Assembly (NCBI GenBank): GCA_049799955.1 | Contig: JBARIW010000054.1 | Coordinates: 24,680-88,679, forward strand | Source of the DNA: JBGTFE01 sp049799955 | GTDB lineage: Bacteria; Acidobacteriota; Blastocatellia; Pyrinomonadales; Pyrinomonadaceae | Direction of reading: 5' to 3' | DNA length: 64,000 bases | Shown: piece after piece, positions 46,519 to 56,224 of the stretch | How the letters are laid out: each line of letters opens with the position of its first letter | How positions within the stretch are numbered: the first letter of the stretch is position 1 | Translations under genes and position numbers: made by a program | The notes under the pieces: model-generated | The model's input: only the letters and a program-made list of their open reading frames with translations | The model's database searches: none | What the model was told of the DNA's origin: nothing

Positions 46519-46572
46519 CCAAAGAATGATTTTGCAGGCATAAATTATTAACAGATAATGTCATATCCTGAT

Positions 46573-47034
46573 TTACATGCAATTTACCAACGCTGGACTA
46601 GGATAATCTTTGTTCCAAAGTCTGTTTTGTAGGTATGTTTTTTCGACGACGGAACTATATGGTTTTATTTGCAAATTCAAATCCTTACTCATGAACAAAT
46701 TAGAATTGGTTTTTCCTTCATCATAAGCTTCCCATTCGTTGGCTTTATTTGAAAATCCAATAATGAAAGGATGTTGAGTTATAGCTTGAAGTATTGCGAC
46801 CATATTTATTTCAAAAAGTTTCCCTTCACGGACGTTTTTTTTTGTGAGTAAAAACATCTTCCACCAGTACGCGTCCGAATAGTGTATTTAATCATTTTTC
46901 AAAACTGATCCGAATCTGGGATCAGATTTATATGCTTTATTCCGAGTTGAATCATTGATGTCGGGTGATAAGGTTACAATTTCTTGGAAACGAATCGCCT
47001 CGCCTAAATAAAAAATAATAAAAAGCATATTCAT
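46573..47034 (-). pseudogene. Ribosome-inactivating-protein-like fragment with in-frame stop
   Basis: A 48-codon frame from the ATG at 47034 reads into a TAA at 46888 and continues in the same register for another 105 codons to 46573. The first part contains IIFYLGEAIRFQEI, which resembles the RIP active-site string (EAxRFxxI of ricin and Shiga toxins). After the stop come YWWKMFLLTKK and KLFEINMVAILQAIT, similar in place to the conserved Trp and the hydrophobic helix of Shiga A. Upstream open frame extends only into the end of the previous gene, so the N-terminal half is missing. I read it as a remnant of an N-glycosidase toxin. The identification rests on short motifs; it may be two unrelated small genes. 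Confidence 0.35.
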
Positions 47035-47077
47035 TTCTGAACCTAACTTGAAGGGGTAATTTTCGTTTATTCTATTA

Positions 47078-48079
47078 TTAAGTAACTTCTAATGCCATAC
47101 AATATTTATCCGAAAAAATGCTTAATTGAGAAGGTGAAAAAAGTTTTTCGTTTTTTATTAAATAATGTCTAACCATCATCTTTAAAAGGTCTTTCCAGTA
47201 AGAATCAAGATTATATTGGTTAAAATCAATTAATTGAATTTGTTTTTTACTTAGAAGGAATCTAATATCACGTTCCGTACATAATAATGCTTCACGTGTT
47301 TCAGCTGAGATGTCTTCCATTATAGGCATTTCATTTGGTATGGAGTAATTGCTTCCGATTACTTTTTTTAATAACTCTTCTTCGTCATCATAATAATGTA
47401 AGGATCCACAAATGTGATAATAATTACCTAATTCCAAGCCTAAGCTAACAGCAACTGCTTCTTGAATCATTGAAAACAAGAAAATATCATAGGGCATTAC
47501 CATTAAGGCTGATTGAGAACGCATATATGTAATACAAGACAGTTCATTATTCCGAATGATAAATTGCAAACTTATAAGGCAAGATACATCTCTTGTTTCT
47601 TGAGTAATGTCAGATGGGAGAAGAATCTGAATTATAGCTCGGCGACTTGAAGCGTCATCTTTTAGTTTTTGAATTATTCTATCGAATTGATTTAATTTAC
47701 TTTCGGGCGAGAAAATGCGTTTTCCCGGAGCTGAGGGTATGGTAATCCCGTCATCCGAAAAATTTTGTCCTTTATCATTGTAGAATGAAATCATTTCGAC
47801 ATCATTTGAACCTGTTAATACCCATATTACGTTAGCAATTGCATAGCTTAAATTTAAGGGACGGTGTATTGAAGACATCAGACGATTTCTTGGATTTTTC
47901 ACGACGAATGATGTTGCTAATAATTCACATGTATTGCGCCGAACTTCACCAAAAAATGTACCAACAGAAGTTTTATCAACAACTCCAGGAACAATTGAGC
48001 CAAATTGGAATAATTGTTTTATGGAATAATGCCAAGCCTCTTGAGCACTATTAAAATGGAACTGATTAGTATCTATCAT
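47078..48079 (-). CDS. Thymidylate-synthase-like protein
   Basis: This 333-residue protein has the ThyA-fold layout: an Arg site (VRRNTCELL), FSDDG near 105, a DDASSRRAIIQIL segment, a Cys (DVSCLISLQFIIR, near 165) and the RSQSALMVMPYDIF helix near 190. ThyA's PCH nucleophile context is here SCL, so the reactive Cys may be kept while folate or nucleotide chemistry differs. It starts 19 bases after the FAD-GAF gene stop with no clear Shine-Dalgarno. Not in a folate context, so a role in nucleotide defence or DNA modification is possible. Confidence 0.75.
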   Translation of the reverse strand: MIDTNQFHFNSAQEAWHYSIKQLFQFGSIVPGVVDKTSVGTFFGEVRRNTCELLATSFVVKNPRNRLMSSIHRPLNLSYAIANVIWVLTGSNDVEMISFYNDKGQNFSDDGITIPSAPGKRIFSPESKLNQFDRIIQKLKDDASSRRAIIQILLPSDITQETRDVSCLISLQFIIRNNELSCITYMRSQSALMVMPYDIFLFSMIQEAVAVSLGLELGNYYHICGSLHYYDDEEELLKKVIGSNYSIPNEMPIMEDISAETREALLCTERDIRFLLSKKQIQLIDFNQYNLDSYWKDLLKMMVRHYLIKNEKLFSPSQLSIFSDKYCMALEVT

Positions 48080-48098
48080 TTTAAATATTACTTAACGA

Positions 48099-50246
48099 TT
48101 AAATAGATTGTACTTCAATCAATTCTGCATCCAATGATTGAATAGTTCTGAACGTCAATCCTTTTTTAAAATCCTGAAATATCCTATCCGAAAATTCAAG
48201 TAATGATGTGTAGTTAGGATTTGTAAGAATTTGTTGGTCTCTCTTTAATGGTTTACTGTGGATTGGGTATCCAAGGTATTCTGCTGAAGAGAAAAAAACT
48301 TCTCGATTTGTTTTCATATCCTCTAAATTAAGAACGAATCCTTGGCAAGCAGCATAAATAATTTCTAGAATCTCTTTGGAAAAAAAATCAAGATCTGATG
48401 AATCAACAAACAAAACCGCCGATACATACTTAGGTCCGTTCTCTTTATGAGGTGCAAAAAAAGGGCATGCTAATAATGATTTGACTTGTTTATCTATTTC
48501 CCTAGGAGGATAAGTTTTGTCATGCATTTGTAATTTTTCCCAAAAGCTCTTAAAGGATCTATCATTCATCCTTTTTATGATAATTGGTTTGCCTAATCTA
48601 CAAACCAATCCGACAATGCCAGTTTCAATTCGGAAAACACGTCTTACCTCCTCATTTTTAGTAATCGTCTTTTTTGAAACAGTTTTTCTGTCTTGTTCAC
48701 TATTGGCTAATTGTAGCGAATTTTTATTGCGCCTAGAATAGCGAGCAATTTGCTGAAAAAATTGCTTGTCTTTTATTTTAATAAGTCTATGAAGCGTCAG
48801 TCGAAAACCAAACTCTTGATTTCGACTAATGATATCACTTAGCGTATTTACAAAAGTTGTTGCAATTGTAACAGTTGCGGGAGGAACAAACTCTTGAACA
48901 ACTTTACCTGCTTCAAAATAACCAGCACTCCATAAACGCTCTGAAGTATCGATTGATGAAGTCTTAACTCTTGGTTTCTTTATTTTACTAATGCCTTCAT
49001 AACAATTTACATCTTCTAAAACTTTTAACCTATCTGTCCCATGCCGAAAGATATAATGGTCAAATAAACGTTCTTCTCCATTAATTAAAACTTTGATTGG
49101 GGATTCGTTTATAAGCTGACATTTTCCCCCGACGAACTCGAAAGAAGGGTCTTTAGTCCATAATCTATGAATGAGAAATGTATTAAGCAGAGATGCCCTA
49201 TCTAAATTAAATAAATAAGTAACATCATCAATTTCTGCATTTAGTGTGACTTCAGTATCTGGTCTTAGCCTTTGTGAAAGCCTTTCATCAACTGATTTCA
49301 ATAAGTTTTGTTCGTAGAGAGAATCGTATTTTTCATGTAACCAATTAGCCGACATTGGAATACCCGCTTTCTTGTTTAAATTCCATTTTGCAGCAATTTT
49401 TTGTAGTTCTTTTTTTAGACGAGCGTTTGTTTTTCGAATCCTAGAGTCATCATTATCAAACTCAAAAATTTCATAAATAATTCGACTTTGGTTAAAATTT
49501 TCGATCTTTGCCCTGAGGACGTCAATTAATCCGCCATCGCCCGCTCCTGAAACAAAAAACTTAAATTTTCCTTTAGCATTAGGTTTCACTAGGACTGGTT
49601 GATTAACACTATCGTTTCGCCAATATGAAAAGGTTAGGCTATCTTCAACCATCCTTTCAATACCATAGCCAACAGCAAATATAATAATATCAAACCTCTT
49701 TTCCCCACTTGCACGATTTCCATTAGATGAATTTAACCACTTTATCGCTTGTTTTTTGATAGTTAGAGAAGCATTCATAAATCGGTGAAAGGATTTATTT
49801 TCTTTATCTTTAACTAGCTTTTCAAATGATGTTAGAATCTGGTCAACTACATTTGCAGCAGTTCCTGCTTTCCAACTTAAAAGTGGTAATCTTGCATACG
49901 GAAGTTCAGAGCCTGAAACAGGCCAGTCATAAATGTGTGGATGAAGCCACCGAGTTTCACAACCTCTTTGCAAATGACATAAAAAGGGGTTTTTTTCGAA
50001 AAGATAAACACTATGTCCGAATGATAAAGCGGCGGCGGCGGCAGTAATGCCTGATATTCCTCCACCAATAATTGCTATTTGAGAATTCTCGGGGATTTTA
50101 TTTTCTACTTGAAGTGAATATATTAAATTCAATGCGCGAGTCTGCTGTTTAACAACAGTTACACCGCGCTCAAACATACCAATGACAAAATGATTATATT
50201 GAGAATCTACCTCTGCTTGCTCTAAGAAAGAACCTGTTTCTGACAT
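48099..50246 (-). CDS. FAD/NAD(P)-binding oxidoreductase with C-terminal GAF domain
   Basis: The 715-residue protein carries the dinucleotide motif IGGGISGITAAAAAL near residue 64, then a GCETRWLHPHIYDWP stretch, followed by an oxidoreductase core. Residues about 530-640 resemble a GAF domain (TGIVGLVCRLGKPIII, then LACPFFAP and SAVLFVDSS). I chose the ATG after AAAGGT; an earlier in-frame ATG would add 29 residues with no ribosome site. It pairs with a thymidylate-synthase-like gene downstream. The GAF domain may sense a small nucleotide signal. Substrate and biological role are unknown. Confidence 0.65.
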   Translation of the reverse strand: MSETGSFLEQAEVDSQYNHFVIGMFERGVTVVKQQTRALNLIYSLQVENKIPENSQIAIIGGGISGITAAAAALSFGHSVYLFEKNPFLCHLQRGCETRWLHPHIYDWPVSGSELPYARLPLLSWKAGTAANVVDQILTSFEKLVKDKENKSFHRFMNASLTIKKQAIKWLNSSNGNRASGEKRFDIIIFAVGYGIERMVEDSLTFSYWRNDSVNQPVLVKPNAKGKFKFFVSGAGDGGLIDVLRAKIENFNQSRIIYEIFEFDNDDSRIRKTNARLKKELQKIAAKWNLNKKAGIPMSANWLHEKYDSLYEQNLLKSVDERLSQRLRPDTEVTLNAEIDDVTYLFNLDRASLLNTFLIHRLWTKDPSFEFVGGKCQLINESPIKVLINGEERLFDHYIFRHGTDRLKVLEDVNCYEGISKIKKPRVKTSSIDTSERLWSAGYFEAGKVVQEFVPPATVTIATTFVNTLSDIISRNQEFGFRLTLHRLIKIKDKQFFQQIARYSRRNKNSLQLANSEQDRKTVSKKTITKNEEVRRVFRIETGIVGLVCRLGKPIIIKRMNDRSFKSFWEKLQMHDKTYPPREIDKQVKSLLACPFFAPHKENGPKYVSAVLFVDSSDLDFFSKEILEIIYAACQGFVLNLEDMKTNREVFFSSAEYLGYPIHSKPLKRDQQILTNPNYTSLLEFSDRIFQDFKKGLTFRTIQSLDAELIEVQSI

Positions 50247-50588
50247 TTTGTTGTTACCTTTTAGAAGATAAATTGTTTCATGATTATGCAGCATTACACA
50301 TTTATAATATATATCAATAATTTTACCATTCAAATATTTTATGAGGCTTTCAAGTTGCTTCCTTATTTCCGTCGCGATGAGTAAAATTTATGGAGTTTCG
50401 AGGAATATATTTTAGCATTCTTAGAAACAAACATTGAAAAACATTCAGCGGTGGAGTTTTTCCGTCTCGCCTATTTTAAGATTTGATTAAGGCGATTTTT
50501 AGGTTCATAATTGCCGATTTCTCTCCGCATTACAAAAATGTTGAGGTAATAAAAAAAGCGGCAATCATTTTCGAGAAAATTTTGTCAA

Positions 50589-53441
50589 TTATTCGGTGAG
50601 TACAATGAGAGCATCTAAAAACTCATTGTCTTCAAGTTTCTTGAGCCTGAATTTTTGATTTTCATCGTCGAAAAAATCACTCGTTGACTTAGGAACTGCG
50701 ACAGTTTCGAAAAAATCTTCGCCGATCACGGTGCGCAGACGTTCAGAATCATGATAAAAATATTCCTGCAAGAGCGGCACAATGCGGTGATACCATGCAA
50801 AATATAAATCTTTGACTGTTCTGAGATTATAAAAATAGCTGTGTCCGATTTGATGGTCGGCATCAACCAGATAGCTGATACGTTCATTAAGATTGATTAG
50901 CAGTCGCTGCAAATTTACCCCTTCAAAATTCTCATCTAAAGTCATGGGTTCTGGAAGCATTTCCAAAAAGGTAAATCTTCGACGAAGCGCAATATCAAGT
51001 ATCGCAATCGAACGGTCAGCCGTATTCATTGTTCCCAAAATTAAAAGATTAGGTGGCACACCGAAGCGCTTTTTAGAATAGGGAAGACGAACCGTAATTT
51101 CGTTGTTTTCGCCCAAACGTTTGTCATCCTCGATTAAAGTAATTAGTTCTCCTAGAACTTTAGCAATATTAGCGCGGTTGATTTCATCAATTACTAAAAT
51201 ATATTTTGGGGCATTTTCACCATGTGCCAGCCAAGCATTCTCAGCACGACTGCATATTTCACGAAAAACACCTTTTGAAATTTCGTAATTAACTGTTTGC
51301 GCTTCAGCCTCTTCTCCTTCATTTACCAAAACTGGACGCAAGCCTTCGACGAATTCCTCATAAGCAAAAGATTGATGAAAAGTGACGAATTCCGCGAAGT
51401 CGCCGTGTTTTTCAAAATTAATATTGAAAGCATTTCCCGCATTTTCGAGCATTGATGCCATTTCCTTGGCTTCTTCGGAAGTTAAACTAAATAGCGTTCC
51501 TTGAGCGCGATGACGCATTGGTTCGGAGTCTCTGAGAACAGGATTATCAAGAATTTCCTTCCAAGCAATGGGTTTATTGAATTTTACGACTGGTTCGATG
51601 GTGATTCCCTCGTACTCTTCGCCTTCATGGTCGTGACTCTGCAATTCCTCTTTGACGCGAGCCAGTACCGTGATGTGTTTATGTGGATGCGCTAAATATC
51701 CAAAAATGTAATCGCCCTTTCTCGCAGCTTCAAAGTTCTTGCTTAGGCGACGGCGCTCAAAAAACCATTCACCAGCTTTAAAAAGCTCATCCCACGACCA
51801 TTCTTTTTCATTCGCAGTAATCCACCAGAAAGCCGGTTCGCGCGCCGCCGGTTCATTTTGCGAACGGACTTTTGCCTGTAGCTTTACGGCAGTTCGACGG
51901 TCTTCCTTTACCTCCCAATAGCTATTAGCTTCAAATTTAGACACGTTATGGTAAAGCAAATAATAATTAGTGAAATGGTTGACCAACCATGTCTTGCCCG
52001 TTCCCGGCGGACCATATAATAAGATATTTCCGGTTCGTTTGCTGATTTCCATTAGTTCCTGTATTTCTTCAGGATAAATTTCTGTATCTGGCACTGATTG
52101 ATTTGTAAATTCCACTTCTTCTGTTTCCTCGTCTGATTTGTTTTTGGGCGAAAGTTTGTCGTACATGAATCGCATCATTGAGAAGGTATCAAAATCAGCA
52201 AATTCGGGCTGGTTTCTCATCCACTTCAAAAGCGCGCGGTTATGAGCAAACACCCCTTCTTGATACGGAGGTTCAATATCAAAAATTTCTAGAAAATGCT
52301 TTAAGTGATCGAGGCTGAAAATTGCAAGCAGATCTCCTGGATAATAAAGAGAAAGCGTTTTGATTCTTAGAGTATGGCGTCCTCCTGTTTCCTCAATGGC
52401 GACAAAATCAAGCTCATCAAAACGATTTTCCTCAGCCGCCGTTATGAGTTTTATTAATCCCTTTTTAATAACTTCGACGGCTTCTATTGGGTTTTGAAAT
52501 TTTTTGTTAAATGTCCATCCTTTATCTTTGTGATGATAGACTCCGAATTTGGAAGGGAAACCGCCTATTCCTCCCAATTGCTTTGTTTTTCCTTCTATCC
52601 AATTCGAAAAGCTGTTATTGTTTGACGTGCCTTGAGCATAACCTTCAAGTGTCATTTCTCCTATTTTTTCTTTTGGAAATCTTTCATTAAATTCTTGTCG
52701 CAATTGCCGCAAATTCTCGGGGATCCGAGGAGGATTATAATGTAACCATTCGTCTAGAAGTTTGCGCCAATCTTTTCTTTCCATTTTTTCTTTTCTATTT
52801 CGGTTGAATTCTATCCATAGAAAGGAGTGCGTCTCGATTAAATCTATCGTCCTTTCCAATTGCACGCTTAAAGCCATTTGAATTTCACGAAAGACCTCAT
52901 TGTATTGAATGTATGCTTCACCGATAGTGTCGGTTTTGGGTATTTCGAGTCCGACCCGTTCGCTAAAGTGCTTGAAAATTGAAGGGCGATAAAACACGTA
53001 TTTATTCGGAAAGCGAACGGTTAAAAAAAGTGCGACAAGAGAATTGGTAATCTTTTTATTGCGGGCTAAAAATCTTTGATAGTCACTATTAATTTCATCT
53101 TTAAATTTATTAAACCTGGTCGCTAAATTTGTCTTTTCATCAAATAATTCTTCGAATAATGATTTTAGTCGTTCAGGTGAAACTTGCTCTAGGAATTTTT
53201 TGAAATCATCATAGTCGTTACGATAGGTCAGATTAATGATTGAAGCTGAAAGTCGGCGGAATGTCTCGGAAAACATTCCAGCAAAATCAAAGTTTTCAAT
53301 AGCTGAGGTAGATAAGCTTCTGCCTAACATATCTACTAATTCTCTCTTATAATTAAGCTCCTCCTGATCTAATTTACCGCTTTTGGCAAAGTAGCGAAAT
53401 CTCTCAACCATTTCAAGGAATTGTTCGTTTGTATGTAACAT
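50589..53441 (-). CDS. mcrB: McrB-like AAA+ GTPase with inserted EVE domain
   Basis: The 950-residue protein has an uncharacterised N-terminal half, a Walker A GPPGTGKT near 477, a McrB-type LVIDEINRANIAKVLGEL near 750 and a GTMNTADRS near 807. Between Walker A and Walker B sits an EVE-like (PUA-family) insertion of about 120 residues (PAFWWITANE, DYIFGYLAHPHKHIT). EVE domains read modified bases. This is the motor of a type IV restriction enzyme that cuts modified phage DNA. It lies four bases after mcrC, which is the reverse of the usual mcrB-then-mcrC order. Confidence 0.92.
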   Translation of the reverse strand: MLHTNEQFLEMVERFRYFAKSGKLDQEELNYKRELVDMLGRSLSTSAIENFDFAGMFSETFRRLSASIINLTYRNDYDDFKKFLEQVSPERLKSLFEELFDEKTNLATRFNKFKDEINSDYQRFLARNKKITNSLVALFLTVRFPNKYVFYRPSIFKHFSERVGLEIPKTDTIGEAYIQYNEVFREIQMALSVQLERTIDLIETHSFLWIEFNRNRKEKMERKDWRKLLDEWLHYNPPRIPENLRQLRQEFNERFPKEKIGEMTLEGYAQGTSNNNSFSNWIEGKTKQLGGIGGFPSKFGVYHHKDKGWTFNKKFQNPIEAVEVIKKGLIKLITAAEENRFDELDFVAIEETGGRHTLRIKTLSLYYPGDLLAIFSLDHLKHFLEIFDIEPPYQEGVFAHNRALLKWMRNQPEFADFDTFSMMRFMYDKLSPKNKSDEETEEVEFTNQSVPDTEIYPEEIQELMEISKRTGNILLYGPPGTGKTWLVNHFTNYYLLYHNVSKFEANSYWEVKEDRRTAVKLQAKVRSQNEPAAREPAFWWITANEKEWSWDELFKAGEWFFERRRLSKNFEAARKGDYIFGYLAHPHKHITVLARVKEELQSHDHEGEEYEGITIEPVVKFNKPIAWKEILDNPVLRDSEPMRHRAQGTLFSLTSEEAKEMASMLENAGNAFNINFEKHGDFAEFVTFHQSFAYEEFVEGLRPVLVNEGEEAEAQTVNYEISKGVFREICSRAENAWLAHGENAPKYILVIDEINRANIAKVLGELITLIEDDKRLGENNEITVRLPYSKKRFGVPPNLLILGTMNTADRSIAILDIALRRRFTFLEMLPEPMTLDENFEGVNLQRLLINLNERISYLVDADHQIGHSYFYNLRTVKDLYFAWYHRIVPLLQEYFYHDSERLRTVIGEDFFETVAVPKSTSDFFDDENQKFRLKKLEDNEFLDALIVLTE

Positions 53442-53444
53442 CGG

Positions 53445-54761
53445 CTAATTTGCCCCCAGAATTTCTTTGAGTTCATTGACTAAAGCTATTCGATCAGCGT
53501 GTTTATTCAAATCAATCTGCATATTTACCGTTGCAATTTTAACGTTAATGTCGCCGCTGTGTAATCTGAATGTTTTTCTAACCGGTGCCGACATCTCAAT
53601 CGTCTGCGGATAGAGCAAAACGATGCGTGGGGATTTGTAGCGATGAGCATAAGCGTGCATCTGGTAGAAATCATCATTCGAGATGCCAAGATTTCCTTGT
53701 TCTCTTTTTAGAGATTTATATTTTGTATCAAGAATTAATGGGAAGTTACCATCAGTTGATCTGAAAACAATATCTGGTTTTAATTTAAAGTAGTCTCGCT
53801 CTTCGCTTCTTGCGAGATGCAGGGAATTGCCTCCAAGCCCTTGCTGGAAAATATTGCAATTTATGAGAGCCTCTTCCAAAATTGCTGATTTATTACGGCG
53901 AATAAATTCTGCTATGAAATTTTCAAACAGTAAATTCATATCGAAAACAAACGAAAATGTTTCCGTTGCCCCGTGCGATAATTGAATTGAACTATTTTCT
54001 AAAAACATTTTCGCTAAATTCAAAAGTGGAGCGAAACGTGCATTGATCCGGGTTAACTTAATTGCGCTTATATCTTCTTTTGTTATCTGTTTAAGCAAAG
54101 TAACTTCACTCAAAGAAGCGCGTAATTCACTTAGCGTTTGTTTATTTCTGGCATTGGAAGTGAACAAAAAGAGTTTTTCGACCACGAATCGAAGGATGCG
54201 GTTGAGCGGATTATCCGAGCTGAATTCGTCATATTCGACGGTGAAAACAGTGCGGCGAATTGGATCTTTGAGTTGCTCAGAGATAAGCCATTTGCCCTTT
54301 AAAACAGGAATCTCATCTCGTGTCACTTGGTAATTACGATACGCGCCTTTACACCATTCGCCGTGAAGACGGGTTGCGAAAAGATGAATTAAAATCTCAA
54401 ACCAGTCATTCGTTTGTTTGAGCAATGAATTCATTTCACTTTCATTAAAAGGAAAGTTTCCGGCATAAGATAGAAGCTTGAGTAGGTTTCGTGAGGCTTC
54501 GCGAGCAATCTGTTCTTCGTTTCCTGAGTAATTAGGTCGGTAAATTTTCGGCAATATCTGTACTGAACGATTACCGAATTTTACGACCCCGACCTGTTCG
54601 CTGCCCTTAAATTCCCTTTTGCCGAAACGAACTACCGGACTTAAAACATTCGCACCAATTTCGGCATTCATTTTACTGACTGCCAGTAAATCTTTCTCCG
54701 ACCAGTTAAAGTTTTCAGTATATTCATGTTCGTAGAGTGTAATAAGTTTCGGTTTCGGCAT
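53445..54761 (-). CDS. mcrC: McrC-like nuclease component of a type IV restriction system
   Basis: This 438-residue protein has the McrC N-terminus (LITLYEHEYTENFNWSEKDL) and a C-terminal PD-(D/E)XK core: FKLKPDIVF with following LILDTKYKSLK near 347, then DDFYQMHAYAHRY. It is the cutting subunit used by the McrB-EVE motor. A TTG start 54 bases earlier is possible, but MPKPKLITLYE matches the family start better. It is the first gene of this two-gene operon; the upstream gap has a palindrome. Confidence 0.9.
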   Translation of the reverse strand: MPKPKLITLYEHEYTENFNWSEKDLLAVSKMNAEIGANVLSPVVRFGKREFKGSEQVGVVKFGNRSVQILPKIYRPNYSGNEEQIAREASRNLLKLLSYAGNFPFNESEMNSLLKQTNDWFEILIHLFATRLHGEWCKGAYRNYQVTRDEIPVLKGKWLISEQLKDPIRRTVFTVEYDEFSSDNPLNRILRFVVEKLFLFTSNARNKQTLSELRASLSEVTLLKQITKEDISAIKLTRINARFAPLLNLAKMFLENSSIQLSHGATETFSFVFDMNLLFENFIAEFIRRNKSAILEEALINCNIFQQGLGGNSLHLARSEERDYFKLKPDIVFRSTDGNFPLILDTKYKSLKREQGNLGISNDDFYQMHAYAHRYKSPRIVLLYPQTIEMSAPVRKTFRLHSGDINVKIATVNMQIDLNKHADRIALVNELKEILGAN

Positions 54762-54899
54762 AGTTTGACATTTTTTAGCGGTTTCTACTTCGGATAAATG
54801 AAAAAGCAAGCCCAATAGACGTATCAGATTTTGTATAAATGCAACTTTTAGATTTTTCCTTGTTCGCCCAACTGTTGATTTACCAAGCGTTCAACTGCA

Positions 54900-54915
54900 A
54901 TCGACATTTGTCGAT
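54900..54915. promoter_or_regulatory. Operator-like palindrome upstream of mcrC
   Basis: ATCGACATTTGTCGAT is a perfect 7-2-7 palindrome about 140 bases ahead of the McrC start. Perfect palindromes of this size are common as binding sites of winged-helix or LexA-like regulators in defence loci. No cognate regulator is adjacent. Confidence 0.4.
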
Positions 54916-54994
54916 AAGGATAATTTACACAAAATTCCTGATACGCTGAAATTCAGATAAATTTCTATATGAGGAAAAATGTAAATTTATCCAT

Positions 54995-56011
54995 TTATTG
55001 ATGTGTTTGGAAGAATTTTACCATTGGTTCTGTTAACAATTTCACAAAAGTCGAAATCTCTTCTTCCGCTTTTGAGATTTCCAAAGCATCTCCGGAAGTC
55101 AGTGCAGGCATATTTTTGAATTGCATTTCAAGCAAACCGCTGTCCAAGTAAAAATTACGCAGCAGATACAGATGAGCGACTAATGGAAAAGTGTCTACAC
55201 ACATTGAAGTTACATTATTTACAATTTTAACTATCTCATCAGCGGTCTTCTGAACTTTAGGGGTGGTTTTGTCCCAAATGACAAATGAATCGTATTGAAG
55301 AAAATATTCAAAGTTTTTGTGAACAAATGAATTTCTTAAAACCTTCATTTCAGCTTCAACTAAACCGGGGAAATCTTTGAGCCGATTTGCCGATTGATTT
55401 ACGAGCGCTCCAAATGTCGGCGTCACTTTTGGACACATTTCTGCTTCGATGAAAAATGAAAATCTCCAAATAGCTTCAAGGTAATTTCTATAAAGCGGTT
55501 CAGATATTTCTCTAACAAGTTCGACAACAAGATTAGCCCGTTTTTCCAGAACACTGCTCTTTATTTCTTCAAGCAGTTTTATTGGCTTGGAAAAAAGAAT
55601 GAAATTTTGTTCAAAGTCTGAAAAAGATTTTAGAAATGGTAAACAAATAAATTCTACCTTTTCGTCCGCCTTGCTGACCAGTTTTAACAAAAGAGAGTGT
55701 CTATCGTCTTTTCGAAGACTTTCTTTAATAAACCTTATACTTTCTCTTATTCCATTAGTTATTTCTGAGCTAAACGCAGGATTGCGAATTGCCTTTAATA
55801 ACTTATCTTGGAAAGCTTTTTGTTCCTCATCTGATACTCTTTTAAGTTTTATCGGCTGATTCTGTATTTTTGAAAGTAAGGTTTTTGGAGTTTCACCGTC
55901 AAATGCCTCGATTTTTCGAACCATTTTTTGCAACTGATTAACCGGTAGTAATTGAATAAATTCCTTTCCGAATGCTTCAAATTCATCAGCATGTTTTTTT
56001 GCTTTTTTCAT
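54995..56011 (-). CDS. HEPN-like protein, possible abortive-infection RNase
   Basis: I do not recognise a named family for this 338-residue helical protein. Near residue 227 it has RNSFVH, the R-x4-H motif of HEPN nucleases, inside a helical context (EMKVLRNSFVHKNFEYFLQ). A HEPN fold next to McrBC and CBASS suggests RNA cleavage in abortive infection. It has no membrane segment or signal peptide. It stands alone between two other operons, 214 bases after the nuclease gene. Motif-only evidence keeps confidence modest. Confidence 0.5.
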   Translation of the reverse strand: MKKAKKHADEFEAFGKEFIQLLPVNQLQKMVRKIEAFDGETPKTLLSKIQNQPIKLKRVSDEEQKAFQDKLLKAIRNPAFSSEITNGIRESIRFIKESLRKDDRHSLLLKLVSKADEKVEFICLPFLKSFSDFEQNFILFSKPIKLLEEIKSSVLEKRANLVVELVREISEPLYRNYLEAIWRFSFFIEAEMCPKVTPTFGALVNQSANRLKDFPGLVEAEMKVLRNSFVHKNFEYFLQYDSFVIWDKTTPKVQKTADEIVKIVNNVTSMCVDTFPLVAHLYLLRNFYLDSGLLEMQFKNMPALTSGDALEISKAEEEISTFVKLLTEPMVKFFQTHQ

Positions 56012-56224
56012 ATAAGGTTATGTTCAGAAGAAATCTCAAATTGGTTTTATAGGATTTAATCAGAAAATCTAATTTGCAGAATCTGGTTAAACATCGGCTA
56101 TTGTTTTAATTGAAAGTTTTAAGACATTCTAAACAGTCATCCCTGAATCCAATAAATCTAATAGCTTCCACAGAAGAGTTCGTGGAAAATAATGCAGTTT
56201 ATGACAAATTAGTCTTTATAAATA

